The notes: a model not told the origin generated them from the sequence alone. A DNA stretch of 64,000 bases from an uncultured Oscillibacter sp. (GCF_947654275.1 NZ_CANTJS010000001.1:1-64000), one strand, 5' to 3'; shown: positions 40,216-49,873, counted from the stretch's first letter. Program-made: numbers and translations.

Positions 40216-41190
40216 TTACCAGGCGTCCTTGCCCTTTTCCGAGGGCAGTACCAGCTCAATGGACCGGATGGCGCACTCAATCATTCCGTCGTCCGGCTCG
40301 TTGGTGGTGAAGTTCTGCATCCAGAGGCCGGGAGCGGTCAGAATCCTGGCCAGGGCGCTTTCCTGAACGTGGCGGCCCACCCAGCGGTTGAACTCATAGG
40401 TCACTCCCACCACCAGAGGCAGCAGCAGCAGATGCACCAGCGTCCGCAGCCAGGCGTTTGTAACAGGCCAGATGCCGAAAAAGATGCTGGAAAAGATGAT
40501 AGATACCGCAATGACCACAAACAGAAAGCTGGTTCCGCACCGGGGATGGTGCCGGGGCTGAATCCGGACGTTCTCCACCGTCAGCGGCAGTCCCGCCTCA
40601 TAGCAGAAGATGGTCTTGTGCTCCGCGCCGTGGTACTGGAAGACCCGGTAGATATCCCGCTGTTTGGAGCAGACAATCAGGTACGCCAGGAAGATGACCA
40701 CCTTCAGAAGACCCTCCACCAGGTTCCGGCCCCACAGGGGGAAGCCGGGGAAAAAGTGGAGAATGGCCCCGGTGAGCAGCGTAGGCAGCACCATGAACAA
40801 AAAGACGCTCATGCCCACTCCCAGCACCACCGCCAGAGCGACCACCAGACTTTCCAGCTTCTTGCTGGAAAAGTGCTCTTCCAGCCACAGTTCAAACCTG
40901 GAGGGCTGGCCTGCCTCCTCATCCGGGTAAAATTCGGCGGAGTACATCAGGGCCTTGACGCCGTTGACCATGGAGTCCAGAAAGTTCACCGTCCCCCGAA
41001 TCAGGGGAACCCCCAAAATGGGATAGCGGTCCTTGACAAAGCGGAGAGGCTCCACCTTTTCCACCAGATTTCCCTCCTGGTCCCGGACCACAATGGCCTG
41101 CTTCTCCGGGCCCCGCATCAGAATGCCCTCAATCAGCGCCTGTCCGCCGATGCTGGTGCGGAAGGCGCATTTTTTGTTTTCTTCTGCCAT
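40216..41190 (-). CDS. DUF1385 (YqhQ-like) membrane protein
   Basis: This 324-residue protein begins with the conserved GGQALIEGILMRGPEKQAIVVR and has a cytosolic N-domain. Several membrane helices follow (SLVVALAVVLGVGMSVFLFM, LLKVVIFLAYLIV, FLFVVIAVSIIFSSIFFGI). The YHGAEHKTIFCYEAG and HPRCGTSFLF motifs are typical of the family. In many Firmicutes it neighbours prmC and prfA; here prmC follows. Function in general is unresolved, with a proposed link to metal or envelope handling. Confidence 0.9.
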   Translation of the reverse strand: MAEENKKCAFRTSIGGQALIEGILMRGPEKQAIVVRDQEGNLVEKVEPLRFVKDRYPILGVPLIRGTVNFLDSMVNGVKALMYSAEFYPDEEAGQPSRFELWLEEHFSSKKLESLVVALAVVLGVGMSVFLFMVLPTLLTGAILHFFPGFPLWGRNLVEGLLKVVIFLAYLIVCSKQRDIYRVFQYHGAEHKTIFCYEAGLPLTVENVRIQPRHHPRCGTSFLFVVIAVSIIFSSIFFGIWPVTNAWLRTLVHLLLLPLVVGVTYEFNRWVGRHVQESALARILTAPGLWMQNFTTNEPDDGMIECAIRSIELVLPSEKGKDAW

Positions 41191-41228
41191 GAAATTTCCT
41201 TTCTAACATGCGTACGCGCATAAATTTG

Positions 41229-41390
41229 TTACCAGGCGCCCTTTTTGATTCTGCCGCCAATCAGGATACACGCGAAGGCGGCGGCAAACAGAAGGACCGG
41301 CACCCACAGGGGGCCAAGCACCCAGAGCCAGGGCCACTGAATCACGCCCATCAGCTTCATGCCAATCAGAAGGACCGTCAGCTGCTTCAT
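41229..41390 (-). CDS. Small membrane protein (53 residues)
   Basis: The protein has a hydrophobic first half (TVLLIGMKLMGVIQWPWLWVLGPLWVPVLL) and a second helix (FAAAFACILIGG), ending with basic RIKKGAW. Start ATG 41390 follows AGGAGAAGGGG. It lies 18 nt after the histidine kinase stop and 38 nt before the DUF1385 start, on the same strand, so it is probably part of that operon. I do not recognise the family. Its consistent frame and ribosome site support a real gene. Confidence 0.65.
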   Translation of the reverse strand: MKQLTVLLIGMKLMGVIQWPWLWVLGPLWVPVLLFAAAFACILIGGRIKKGAW

Positions 41391-41408
41391 ATCCCCTTCT
41401 CCTCTCTG

Positions 41409-42848
41409 TCACGCCTGAACCGGCAGGCGGATGGTCACCACCGCGCCGCCGCCCTCGGCGTTGCCGATGGTGAAGGTTCCCCCGTGGAGGTTGATAATCT
41501 CGTCGCACACCGCCAGGCCGATGCCGCTGCCCCGGGCCTTGGAGGTGCCTTTGTAAAACTTCTGCTTGATAAAGGGCAGTTCCTCCTCCGGAATGCCGGG
41601 GCCGTAGTCCCGGACCCGGACCACCTGCTCGCTTCCCTCCTGGACGATGGAGGCAGCGATGCGCTTCCCCGCCCCGCCGTGCTTGGAGGCGTTGTCCAGC
41701 ACATTGCAGAACACCTGCTTCAGCCGCTCCGGGTCGCCGGGAATCATGGGCAGAAGCATGTCGTCGGGGGAGTACTCCAGCAGGATGCCGTCCTGGCGGA
41801 AGAGCTCCTGATAGGTGAAAATGGCGTCCTCCAGCTCCGCCTGAAGGTCCACATTCTCAATCTGGAGGGTAAAGCGGCCGTCCTCCATCTTGGAGAAATC
41901 CAACAGCTCCTCCACCATGTTGCTCAGCCGCCGGGACTCGTTGACGATAATCCGGATCCCCCGGCGCAGCTGCACCGGGTCCCCCTCCAGGTCGTCCTCC
42001 AGAATGGTCTCCCCCCATCCGTTGATAGCGGTGAGGGGGGTCCGGAGCTCATGGGAGACGGAGGAGATGAATTCGCTTTTCATTTTCTCGTTCTGGCTGA
42101 TTTTCAGGGACATGTCGTTGATGTTGTCCACCAGCTCCCCCAGCTCGTCGGAATATTTATTCTCGATGCGGGCCCCGTAGCTGCCGGCGGAAATGCGCTT
42201 GGCGGCCTCCGTCACCACCGCCACCGGCTCCACCACGTCGTTGATAAACAGCAGATTGGAAAAAACCACCAGCAGCATACACAGCAGCGCCACCAGGAAA
42301 ATGGCCAGCACCACAAGCATCACCTGCCGGTCCACCGCCCGCAGGGAGGTCACCAGACGGATGACGCCCACCACCCGGCCATTGGCGGTCAGGGGATAGG
42401 ACACGGCCATAATCTCCTCCCCGGTTTCCAGGTCCCGGCCCCGGTAGGGTCTGGAGGGCTGATTCTGGAGAGCCTGGCTGATGTCCTCCGTCCGGGGGGA
42501 GGTTCCCGCAGTCAGGCCGGAGGTGGAGACCTGTATCCGGCCGCTGGAGCCTATGAACTGCAATTCGATGCAGTTTTTATCCTCGAAAAACTCGGCGGAC
42601 TGGACGGCCTTCTGGTAATAGCTCCCAAAGCCGTTGTCCATGAAGTACTCATTGAAGGAATTGGCCAGGGCCTGGGCGCGGGTCTCCAGACCCTTTTCCA
42701 TGGTGCCGTAATAATAGCTGGACACGCCGGCGGAAAACAGTGTCACAATCAGCACCAGCAGCAGCACAATGGGCACAATGGAGTTGAAAATCCAGCGCTG
42801 ACGGAGGCCCCTCAGACGGAGCGCATTCCATCTCTGCTGCTTTTCCAT
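41409..42848 (-). CDS. Sensor histidine kinase with extracytoplasmic domain and HAMP
   Basis: The protein has 479 residues: membrane helix about 20-45 (IFNSIVPIVLLLVLIVTLFSAG), extracellular sensor about 46-170, second helix (VMLVVLAIFLVALLCMLLVVFSNL), HAMP (VTEAAKRISAGSYGARI). Then come HisKA with SSVSHELRTPLTAINGWGE (His near 266) and HATPase with FCNVLDNASKHGG, VRDYGPGIPEEE, GSGIGLAVCDEI. It forms an operon with the response regulator upstream (33-nt gap). The sensory ligand is unknown. Confidence 0.92.
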   Translation of the reverse strand: MEKQQRWNALRLRGLRQRWIFNSIVPIVLLLVLIVTLFSAGVSSYYYGTMEKGLETRAQALANSFNEYFMDNGFGSYYQKAVQSAEFFEDKNCIELQFIGSSGRIQVSTSGLTAGTSPRTEDISQALQNQPSRPYRGRDLETGEEIMAVSYPLTANGRVVGVIRLVTSLRAVDRQVMLVVLAIFLVALLCMLLVVFSNLLFINDVVEPVAVVTEAAKRISAGSYGARIENKYSDELGELVDNINDMSLKISQNEKMKSEFISSVSHELRTPLTAINGWGETILEDDLEGDPVQLRRGIRIIVNESRRLSNMVEELLDFSKMEDGRFTLQIENVDLQAELEDAIFTYQELFRQDGILLEYSPDDMLLPMIPGDPERLKQVFCNVLDNASKHGGAGKRIAASIVQEGSEQVVRVRDYGPGIPEEELPFIKQKFYKGTSKARGSGIGLAVCDEIINLHGGTFTIGNAEGGGAVVTIRLPVQA

Positions 42849-42881
42849 AGGGTTCCCCCTCCTTTCAGGCCCTTCCCCGGG

Positions 42882-43568
42882 CTACAGGCCCCACTTATAT
42901 CCGTAGCCCCAAACGGTGGTGATATAGGCGGGATTCTGCACGTTGTCCTCGATTTTCAGCCGGAGACGCCGGATATTCACGTCCACAATTTTCAGCTCGC
43001 CGAAGTAGTCCCGGCCCCACACCATATCCAAAATTTCCTCACGGGACAGGGCCTTGCCGGGATTCTCCATGAACACCCGCATGATGGAGTATTCCACCTG
43101 CGTCAGCTTAATCCGCTGGCCGTTCTTCTCCAGGGTTCGGTTCCGGGTGTTCAGCAGGAAGGGCGGCTGACGCAGCTCCCCGGTCTGAACCGGGTCCTCG
43201 CCGCCCGCCCGGCGGAAGAGGGCATCCACCCGGGCGGTGAGCTCCGCCGGGGAAAAGGGCTTTGTCACATAGTCGTCCGCCCCGGTCATGAGGCCCGTCA
43301 CCTTGTCCATCTCCTGGGACCGGGCGGTGAGCATGATGATGCCGATGCGGGTATTGGTGGCCCGCACCCGGCGGCAGACCTCAAAGCCGTCGATGCCCGG
43401 CAGCATGATATCCAGCAGGGCCACCTTGGTATCCGGATTCTCCCGGAGGAGGTCCATGGCCTCCTCGCCGCTCTCCGCCTCGATGACGTCGTAGCCCGCC
43501 CGGCGGAGATTGATGACAATAAAGCTGCGGATACTGGCCTCATCCTCTAAAACCAACACTTTTTTCAT
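42882..43568 (-). CDS. OmpR-family response regulator
   Basis: This 228-residue protein has a receiver with phosphoacceptor Asp53 (ALLDIMLPGIDGFEVCRRV), Thr in IIMLTAR and Lys in TKPFSP. The winged helix has LTQVEYSIMRVFMENPGKALSREEILDMVWGRDYFGELKIVDVNIRRLR. Start ATG 43568 is chosen because the receiver begins MKKVLVLEDE there; the longer reading from 43835 has no ribosome site. It sits between a DGD-repeat lipoprotein and its kinase partner. Confidence 0.94.
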   Translation of the reverse strand: MKKVLVLEDEASIRSFIVINLRRAGYDVIEAESGEEAMDLLRENPDTKVALLDIMLPGIDGFEVCRRVRATNTRIGIIMLTARSQEMDKVTGLMTGADDYVTKPFSPAELTARVDALFRRAGGEDPVQTGELRQPPFLLNTRNRTLEKNGQRIKLTQVEYSIMRVFMENPGKALSREEILDMVWGRDYFGELKIVDVNIRRLRLKIEDNVQNPAYITTVWGYGYKWGL

Positions 43569-43593
43569 AATTTCACCCTTTCCCGGTGGGGTA

Positions 43594-44937
43594 TCAATTG
43601 TCGCCGGCGGTCCACTCGGCGGCGATGACGCTGAAGGCGGAACGCACCTCGTCCGCGGTGAGGCCTCCGCTCCAGGACTCGCCGCCCTCCGGCAGCTCGG
43701 CGGTATATATGGCACTTTTCTGGCGGCTGAGCAGGAAACGGCTTCCCCGGGTGGCTCTGATCTCCCGGTTGGTTCCTGTGACAGCGGAAATGCGAAGCAG
43801 CGCTTCCCCCCGGCGTCCGTGTTCATCCTGGGCATAAAAGGTTACGGCGGCCTCGCCGGAGGAGGAGGTCCGCTCGGTCTGCACCCGGCCCACCCAGGAC
43901 TCGGGAAGCTGGAAATACCAGCCTTCTTCCATGCAGTGATAGGTGCTGAGGACCGTCCTGCCCTCGCCGGAGACGGCGAAGGTCAGCCAGTCCACCCGCT
44001 GGACGGCGCTCTCCCCGTCGGGCCGCACGGGCCGGGGAACCTCCGTCAGGCCGTCGCCGTTGATGTCCGTGGGATAGAGGCCGCTGAAAAAACCAATCTC
44101 CCCGGACACGCCGGTGAGCTCGGAGAGAAGGATATTCACCGGCTCCCCGTTCCGCACCGCCAGAATATCCGTGACGGCATCAAACTGCTCCGTGACTCCG
44201 GTGATGAAGAGGGCCGGGGCCCCGTCCTCCAGCGCGCCCACGGTGACCCGGCCCTGCTGGCTCAGCTCCGCCATGGTCATGGAGATGCGGGCGGCGGAGC
44301 GGAGAGACAGGGTCTCGTCCTGCCAGTCGTAATATTCCGCCGTGCCGTCGCCCTCCTCGTCGGCCCGGAGGACAATCAGCTCCTGCATGCCGTCCCCGTC
44401 CAGGTCCATATTGACATAGCGCACATAGCTGACGCTGCGGAGCAGCTCCCTGGTCCCGCCGCCGTCCAGGGTATAGACCGACAGGGCCTGAAGCTCCGTG
44501 TTGATTTTCCAGCCCACAATCAATTCCTGACGGCCGTCGCCGTCCAGATCGCTGTAAACCACGCTGTACACCGCGGAGCCGCTGCCCTCGATGACGGCGG
44601 TCTGCTCATAGCTGTCTCCCGCGGCGGAAAAAATGCAGATTTTCAGGGGCTTCTCGTCGTCGGTCTTCCGGAAAAAGGCCACGGCCTCCTCCCGCCCGTC
44701 GCCGTCCAGGTCGGCCAGCTGGACGGGCTGGATATTCGCGCCGGAGGAGGGGGCGGCATACTCCGCGCCGTCCTCCAGAATCGCGTTGATCTGGCTGCTG
44801 AGCTCCGTGTACTTGGCCGGCAGGGTGGGCAGCGTATAGAGCTCCTCGGGGTTAAACACCAGCTTGCCCCCGCCGCAGCCGGAGAGGGACAGGGCCAGCA
44901 GCAGAGCCGGCAGCAGCGCTTTCCATTTTGTTTTCAA
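43594..44937 (-). CDS. Lipoprotein with DxDGDG (FG-GAP/VCBS-like) repeats
   Basis: This 447-residue exported lipoprotein has a short signal with lipobox LSLSGCGGG (Cys near 21). Calcium-loop repeats DLDGDGREEAVAFF, DLDGDGRQELIVGW, DLDGDGMQELIVLR and DINGDGLTEV are spaced through residues 75-300, suggesting a beta-propeller. Start TTG 44937 with AGGGGG 8 nt upstream. Its stop lies 25 bp before the response-regulator start, so it is likely co-transcribed with the two-component genes and may report to the kinase; that is inference. Confidence 0.8.
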   Translation of the reverse strand: MKTKWKALLPALLLALSLSGCGGGKLVFNPEELYTLPTLPAKYTELSSQINAILEDGAEYAAPSSGANIQPVQLADLDGDGREEAVAFFRKTDDEKPLKICIFSAAGDSYEQTAVIEGSGSAVYSVVYSDLDGDGRQELIVGWKINTELQALSVYTLDGGGTRELLRSVSYVRYVNMDLDGDGMQELIVLRADEEGDGTAEYYDWQDETLSLRSAARISMTMAELSQQGRVTVGALEDGAPALFITGVTEQFDAVTDILAVRNGEPVNILLSELTGVSGEIGFFSGLYPTDINGDGLTEVPRPVRPDGESAVQRVDWLTFAVSGEGRTVLSTYHCMEEGWYFQLPESWVGRVQTERTSSSGEAAVTFYAQDEHGRRGEALLRISAVTGTNREIRATRGSRFLLSRQKSAIYTAELPEGGESWSGGLTADEVRSAFSVIAAEWTAGDN

Positions 44938-44978
44938 GACCTCCGCCCCCTTACCGTCATTTCTGGATGATCGGAATC

Positions 44979-45007
44979 ATTATACCACGTTTCTTTTTGT
45001 TTGTGTA
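44979..45007 (-). promoter_or_regulatory. Promoter for the lipoprotein-two-component operon
   Basis: On the minus strand, -35 TACACA (45007-45002), 17-bp spacer, TGG then perfect -10 TATAAT (44984-44979); leader about 40 nt. Confidence 0.6.
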
Positions 45008-45113
45008 GGCCTGTTTGCAAATTTGAAAAAAAGCCCCGGCAGTTGCACGGCGGCGTGCAGCTTTTCCCCTGTTTCCGCCCTCTATAATGCTATACAGAAA
45101 GGATATTTGCCAT

Positions 45114-45785
45114 ATGGAAAAAACGCCGAAATACGACCTGAGCCAGTGGGAGAAAACCGACCGCATTCTCATGGAGGACTTCAACGCCGACAACGCAAAC
45201 CTGGAGGCCGCCCTGGCGGCCCTGGCGGCGGGACAGACCGCCGAGACCACACGAGTCAACACGGAGCTGGCCCAAAAAGCCGACATTACCACCCTCAACA
45301 GCGTAAAAAGCGCCCTCCAGACGGAGGACGCGCGGCTCAACAGCGTCAAGCTTCAGCTGGTGGATCTGGGCCGCCTCACCATCACCCCCACCGGTACCTC
45401 CCGCAGCGCGGACGTCAGCTTTAACGGCACGCTCCTGGGCCAGTGCGTCGCCGCCTTTGTGGACGTCACCGCCCCCTCCGGCGCGTCTCAGGTGGGCGTC
45501 ACCTTCAACCAGGGGGGCAGCATCGCCTTTCAGTCCACAGGGGTCTATCTCTCGGGGTTCATGATGCTGTACAGCGGAAACAGGGGACGTATGATTTTCT
45601 TTCCCCTGGGGGACCCGGATTCCATTATCGGCGGTCTCAGCGTGGCCCCGAATATCAGCATCGGCTACTCAAGCATGACCTTCCGCCAAGTCACAAAGAT
45701 CGGGCTCTACGCCAACGGTTCCGGCTCCCCGACCCTCCCCGCGCTTCCCTTCCAGTTCCAGTTCCGGGGGTTGAAGGCCTATTGA
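45114..45785 (+). CDS. Phage-tail-like structural protein, isolated
   Basis: The protein has 223 residues. The N-terminus YDLSQWEKTDRILMEDFNADNANLEAAL resembles the start of tail-fibre or baseplate-associated proteins in Clostridia prophages, followed by a coiled-coil helix (residues 25-75) and a beta-rich C-terminal domain (residues 90-223). No other phage gene is near. ATG 45114 follows AAAGGAT; TATAAT at 45093 has no good -35 partner. The bidirectional terminator 45815-45850 separates it from the S-layer gene. Possibly a domesticated or surface-exposed tail-like protein. Confidence 0.65.
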   Translation: MEKTPKYDLSQWEKTDRILMEDFNADNANLEAALAALAAGQTAETTRVNTELAQKADITTLNSVKSALQTEDARLNSVKLQLVDLGRLTITPTGTSRSADVSFNGTLLGQCVAAFVDVTAPSGASQVGVTFNQGGSIAFQSTGVYLSGFMMLYSGNRGRMIFFPLGDPDSIIGGLSVAPNISIGYSSMTFRQVTKIGLYANGSGSPTLPALPFQFQFRGLKAY

Positions 45786-45814
45786 AATGTTGGTTTGTGT
45801 CGGAGGATACGACG

Positions 45815-45850
45815 AAAAAGGACCCGCCCCAGTGGGGCGGGTCCTTTTTT
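45815..45850. terminator. Bidirectional terminator of the tail-like and S-layer genes
   Basis: Perfect 15-bp or longer stem (AAAAGGACCCGCCCC) with loop AGT; T-runs on both strands. Strong in both directions. Confidence 0.9.
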
Positions 45851-45886
45851 GCTTAGCTGTAGGAAAACAACGTCGATTTGCTTAAA

Positions 45887-48800
45887 TCAGGGAACCAGAG
45901 CGAAGGCGGAGAAGTTCACAGGAGCAGCGGGCATGTCGAAGGTGATGGTCAGAACGGCCTTCTTGGCAGCCACAGCGTCGTCGTTGCCGGTCTTGGTGTA
46001 GACACCAGTAGCGGGGATCGCCGTACCAGCAGTAGCGGTCCAAGGAGTATCAGTTCCATCGCTATCGGAGTAATAGGTACCACCATTGTTAATGGCTGTA
46101 GCCTCATCCGCAGTGGGTTGGAAGTTAGCGGTATCCGCAACCTGTGCCCGGAGGGTGGCCGCAACGTCGTCATAGGTAAAGGTCTCAGCCACAGCAGTCA
46201 CACCCTGGGTGGTCAGCTTGACAACTGCGCCATCAGGCAAACCAGTATTGGTGTAGTCGGTGGTCAAAGTCAGGGTAGCGCCGTCAGTAAGAGCCTTGAA
46301 AGGAGCTTCCTGACCAGCATCCTGAGTGAAGGTAATGGACACAGGAGTACCTGCCACATAGCTGTCAGCCGCGGTTCCGCCCACAGTCCAGTTGGACATG
46401 GCCGCATCGATGGTCAGAGCATAGGTCTTCGCCTCCACATCGGAGAAGGAAACCTCGATGGCATAGCCTTCCACAACGTTCGCGAGGGTGAGGGCGTTAT
46501 CGCCGTCGGACAGGGTCTGGGCGTTCACCAGGACGGTGTTGCCCTGCTTCACGGTGACCTTAGCGCTGTCATACTTACCAGCTTCCATGGTCACGGTCAG
46601 GGTCCTGGTGGAGCCAACACCGATGGAGGTAGAGCCAGCCTTGATGGAAAGGCCCTCGGGAACAGTGCCGGTGGTGGCGGCCTTCACCTTATCCCAGGTG
46701 ATGGTGGGAGTACCAACGCCGAGCACGGTGCCTTCACGGTAGGTATTGGCGCCCAGCGCGGACACCTTGCCGCCGGTGGTGGTAGTCCTGGCGGTATCGG
46801 CCTGCACGCCGTCAACAAGGATGCCGACGGAGACAGTGGCGGTGGCATCGTCAGCGGCCCAAGCGGGCTTGGTCACCTCGAACTCAACAACGGGTCTGCC
46901 GCTGCTGCCCAGCTTGACGGTGGCGGTCACGCCGCCGCCGCTGGAAGAACCGCCCTCAGAGCCGTCCTTGCGGGTCGCTTCCTGAACGATGATCATGGCG
47001 ACATCGCGGAAGCCGTCGGACTCGACGTTATCGTTGACAACCATGGCCAGCTTGACGTCCTTGAAGTCCTTCAGGTCCTTGGTGGAAGCGATGTGGTTGG
47101 TGGTCAGGTCGACCCACTGGGTCTTGCCGCTGACGCGGACGCGGTCCACAAACTCGCCGGTCTGCTTGTCGTCACCACTGTTATACACGATGGTGCCAAC
47201 AGCAGGCTTCTTGCTGGGATCGGTCCTGTCGACATTGCTGCCGTCGGGAGCCTTGTAGGAATCGCTCTCCAGAACAATGATGTTGTCATTGCTCTTCAGG
47301 ATGTTGGAAACCTTGGCCACGAAGGTGGTGGTGGTCTTGTCGAAGTGGTTGGTGTGCTCGCGCAGCTTGTAGAAGTCGGAAACCTGATCGTTCTGGACCT
47401 CGCTGTAGCTGGCGAAATCGCCAACGCTCAGATTCTCATAGGAGTAGATGGTCTTTGCCTCGCCGGCCAGACCGTCGGCAGTGTTCATCACCACGGTGTA
47501 ACCGTAGATGATCTTGCCGGTGCTGTCGCTCTTCTGAGCGGAGCCCAGATAGTCGCGGATGTACAGCAGATTGCTGGAGATGGCGGTGTTGCTCTCGCGC
47601 TTGATGACAACGGCCTTGACAGAGGCGTTGTTCTTGTTGTCCGCGCCGCTGTTCTCGCCGCCGACATAGGCCTGAGCGGTATCCCACGCGCCGATGTTAG
47701 CGTCATTGGTGAACTGGCCGTTAGCGGCGGTACCGCCTTTATAGGCCTTCAGCTCGGTGTTGGAAACAGCCTGAACACCCTTGCGGATTTCAACGCTCTC
47801 AACCTCGTTGTCGTCGTTGAACTCAACATAGATGAACTTGATGCCGCTGGCAACGTCAATGGGGTTGGCCAGGCTGATCTTGGAGTTCGTTTTATAATGA
47901 CCGCTTACGTCAGTCAGGGCAATACGGGTATTGTAAGCGGTGATCTGATAGGTATTGCTGGAAGCGCCGTGGTCAACAGCATAGATCTTGGCGTCGTTGC
48001 CGGGCTCGGAACCGTCCTTCAGGAGCCAGTCGGCAGAGCCGCTGGTGGCGTTCTCATAACGGACCAGGTCGCCGGGCTTGGCGTGGTCCTCAGCGTCACC
48101 AGCGCCAACCTGAGGATCGCGGCCCAGGTTCAGGTCAACCTCGTTGCCGTTCATATCCCAGCCGTGGACGAACTTGACCAGACGGCCGTCGATCAGGGAA
48201 TCATAGTAGTAACCAACCACCATGTACTCCTCGGTCTTGCCCACGTCCTCGGCCAGCAGGGCATTGCCGTACTTGTCCAGGGTCAGGGTGACGTCCTTCT
48301 TGGTGACCTTGACGGCCTCGCCGTCGATCTCAATGATGTCCTTGTTCCACTCAGCGGCCTTGTAGGAGGTACCGCCGACGGTCAGGCCGATGGTGCCGCG
48401 GTTGCTGGCGCTGGAACCGTAGGTGTCGACGCGGGTCAGAGCGCCGGTCACGGTCTCGGGAACATAAGCTTCCCAAATGTCGAAGCGGGCGTTGCCGTGA
48501 TCCTCAGCCACGGGAACGACGACAACCTTGTCGCCGGCCTTCAGGCCGGAAAGCACGCTGTAGCCGCGGTCCTCAACCTGAATGTCGTTGTAGGTCTTGG
48601 AGCCGGCCAGGCCCTTGTCATTGGCCACGTCGAAGGCCTCGCGGTTGTAGCCTTCCTTGGGGGCGTGGGTGTCGGCGCCGTCGGTGTCATACTTGCCCAG
48701 GGTGACATAGTCAGAGCCAATGCGCTTGACTTCCACCAGAGCGGACTGGATAACCACAACGTCGGTGATCAGGTCGGCATCGGTCTCGGAGACATAGACC

Positions 48801-49873
48801 TCCACCACGGTGCCGTTGTCGGTGAAGTCGGCAATCTCAGAAACCTTGGCCATAGTGTGGGAGCTGGCATAGCCGTTCAGCCAGAGCTGAGTGCTGCCAT
48901 TCACCTCATAGCCGTTCAGACCCAGAGCGCGGACCTTGCTGGCGTCGGTGCTGGAGTTGTCGTTGTGAGCGACCAGCTCGGTGTAGCGGAAGTCGGGCTC
49001 CAGGGCATAGGTGCCGATGGTGACCTTCTTGTAGCTCCACTCAGCGGAGGGCTGGCCCAGGTCGTTGTCGGTGGGGTTCTTCTTGTCGTGCTCCAGACGC
49101 AGGTCAACGAAGTGCTCCTCACCGAACTCAACGGTGTAGTACTCGCTGCTGTTGGCGGCGGTCTTGGCGTTGATGTTGGTGGCGAAGTCCTGGTTGCTGG
49201 TCTTGTAGCTGCGGTTGGGGTTCACAACCACGGTCTGATCGCCATTGGTGACGTTCATGCCGCCGCTGTACTCAACCAGAGTGGCCTTCAGGGTGTTCAG
49301 AGCCAGCTGGCAGGCCTGCTCGCGGTTGACGGTCTCGTTGCCCTTGAAGCTCAGGCGGTCGAACAGGCCGGCCTCGTTGCCCAGGGCGGCAACCTTCATG
49401 TTCCAGCCGGCGCCGGTGAAGCCCTCAAGCTCGCCCTTGTAGCCCAGAGCGCCCAGCAGCATCTTGCTGAAAGCATAGCCGCTCAGGCTTCCGTCGGGCT
49501 TGAAGGAGCCGTCCTGATAACCGTTGATGATCTTGCTGGTCTTGCAGTAGCTGATCACGCCCGCGAAGGTGTGATTCACAGGAACATCGGTATACGGAGC
49601 GGTCGTTGCCACCAGGTTAGAGGCGGCGTCGGTGCCGATCAGCAGGGACACGATGATCTTGGCGGCAGCGCCGCGGGTCAGCTCCTTCTTGGGCTGGAAG
49701 CTGCCGTCGCTGTAGCCGGTGATGATGCCGAGACGGTTCAGAACCGCAACGGCTTCCTCGTACTGAATCTCATCCTTGTCGGTGAGATCCTTGTACTCGG
49801 TGGCGCCGGCGCTGATGGTGACCAGGGACATGGTCATAACCAGTGCCAGCACCAGGGACAGGAATTTCTTCAT
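45887..49873 (-). CDS. Probable major S-layer protein with N-terminal SLH domains
   Basis: This 1328-residue protein has a signal peptide (residues 1-24, KKFLSLVLALVMTMSLVTISAGA). Two clear SLH domains (about 30-75, SDGSFQPKKELTRGAA; about 94-145, QDGSFKPDGSLSGYA) and a weaker third (about 150-200) follow. The rest is a long acidic, Thr/Val/Asp-rich beta region with no cysteine except one in the third SLH region. Codon use and length fit a highly expressed S-layer subunit. AAGGAGG precedes ATG 49873. A long leader starts from promoter 50019-50047. The large SLH protein at 16409-20242 anchors at the other end, by C-terminal domains. Confidence 0.85.
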   Translation of the reverse strand: MKKFLSLVLALVMTMSLVTISAGATEYKDLTDKDEIQYEEAVAVLNRLGIITGYSDGSFQPKKELTRGAAAKIIVSLLIGTDAASNLVATTAPYTDVPVNHTFAGVISYCKTSKIINGYQDGSFKPDGSLSGYAFSKMLLGALGYKGELEGFTGAGWNMKVAALGNEAGLFDRLSFKGNETVNREQACQLALNTLKATLVEYSGGMNVTNGDQTVVVNPNRSYKTSNQDFATNINAKTAANSSEYYTVEFGEEHFVDLRLEHDKKNPTDNDLGQPSAEWSYKKVTIGTYALEPDFRYTELVAHNDNSSTDASKVRALGLNGYEVNGSTQLWLNGYASSHTMAKVSEIADFTDNGTVVEVYVSETDADLITDVVVIQSALVEVKRIGSDYVTLGKYDTDGADTHAPKEGYNREAFDVANDKGLAGSKTYNDIQVEDRGYSVLSGLKAGDKVVVVPVAEDHGNARFDIWEAYVPETVTGALTRVDTYGSSASNRGTIGLTVGGTSYKAAEWNKDIIEIDGEAVKVTKKDVTLTLDKYGNALLAEDVGKTEEYMVVGYYYDSLIDGRLVKFVHGWDMNGNEVDLNLGRDPQVGAGDAEDHAKPGDLVRYENATSGSADWLLKDGSEPGNDAKIYAVDHGASSNTYQITAYNTRIALTDVSGHYKTNSKISLANPIDVASGIKFIYVEFNDDNEVESVEIRKGVQAVSNTELKAYKGGTAANGQFTNDANIGAWDTAQAYVGGENSGADNKNNASVKAVVIKRESNTAISSNLLYIRDYLGSAQKSDSTGKIIYGYTVVMNTADGLAGEAKTIYSYENLSVGDFASYSEVQNDQVSDFYKLREHTNHFDKTTTTFVAKVSNILKSNDNIIVLESDSYKAPDGSNVDRTDPSKKPAVGTIVYNSGDDKQTGEFVDRVRVSGKTQWVDLTTNHIASTKDLKDFKDVKLAMVVNDNVESDGFRDVAMIIVQEATRKDGSEGGSSSGGGVTATVKLGSSGRPVVEFEVTKPAWAADDATATVSVGILVDGVQADTARTTTTGGKVSALGANTYREGTVLGVGTPTITWDKVKAATTGTVPEGLSIKAGSTSIGVGSTRTLTVTMEAGKYDSAKVTVKQGNTVLVNAQTLSDGDNALTLANVVEGYAIEVSFSDVEAKTYALTIDAAMSNWTVGGTAADSYVAGTPVSITFTQDAGQEAPFKALTDGATLTLTTDYTNTGLPDGAVVKLTTQGVTAVAETFTYDDVAATLRAQVADTANFQPTADEATAINNGGTYYSDSDGTDTPWTATAGTAIPATGVYTKTGNDDAVAAKKAVLTITFDMPAAPVNFSAFALVP

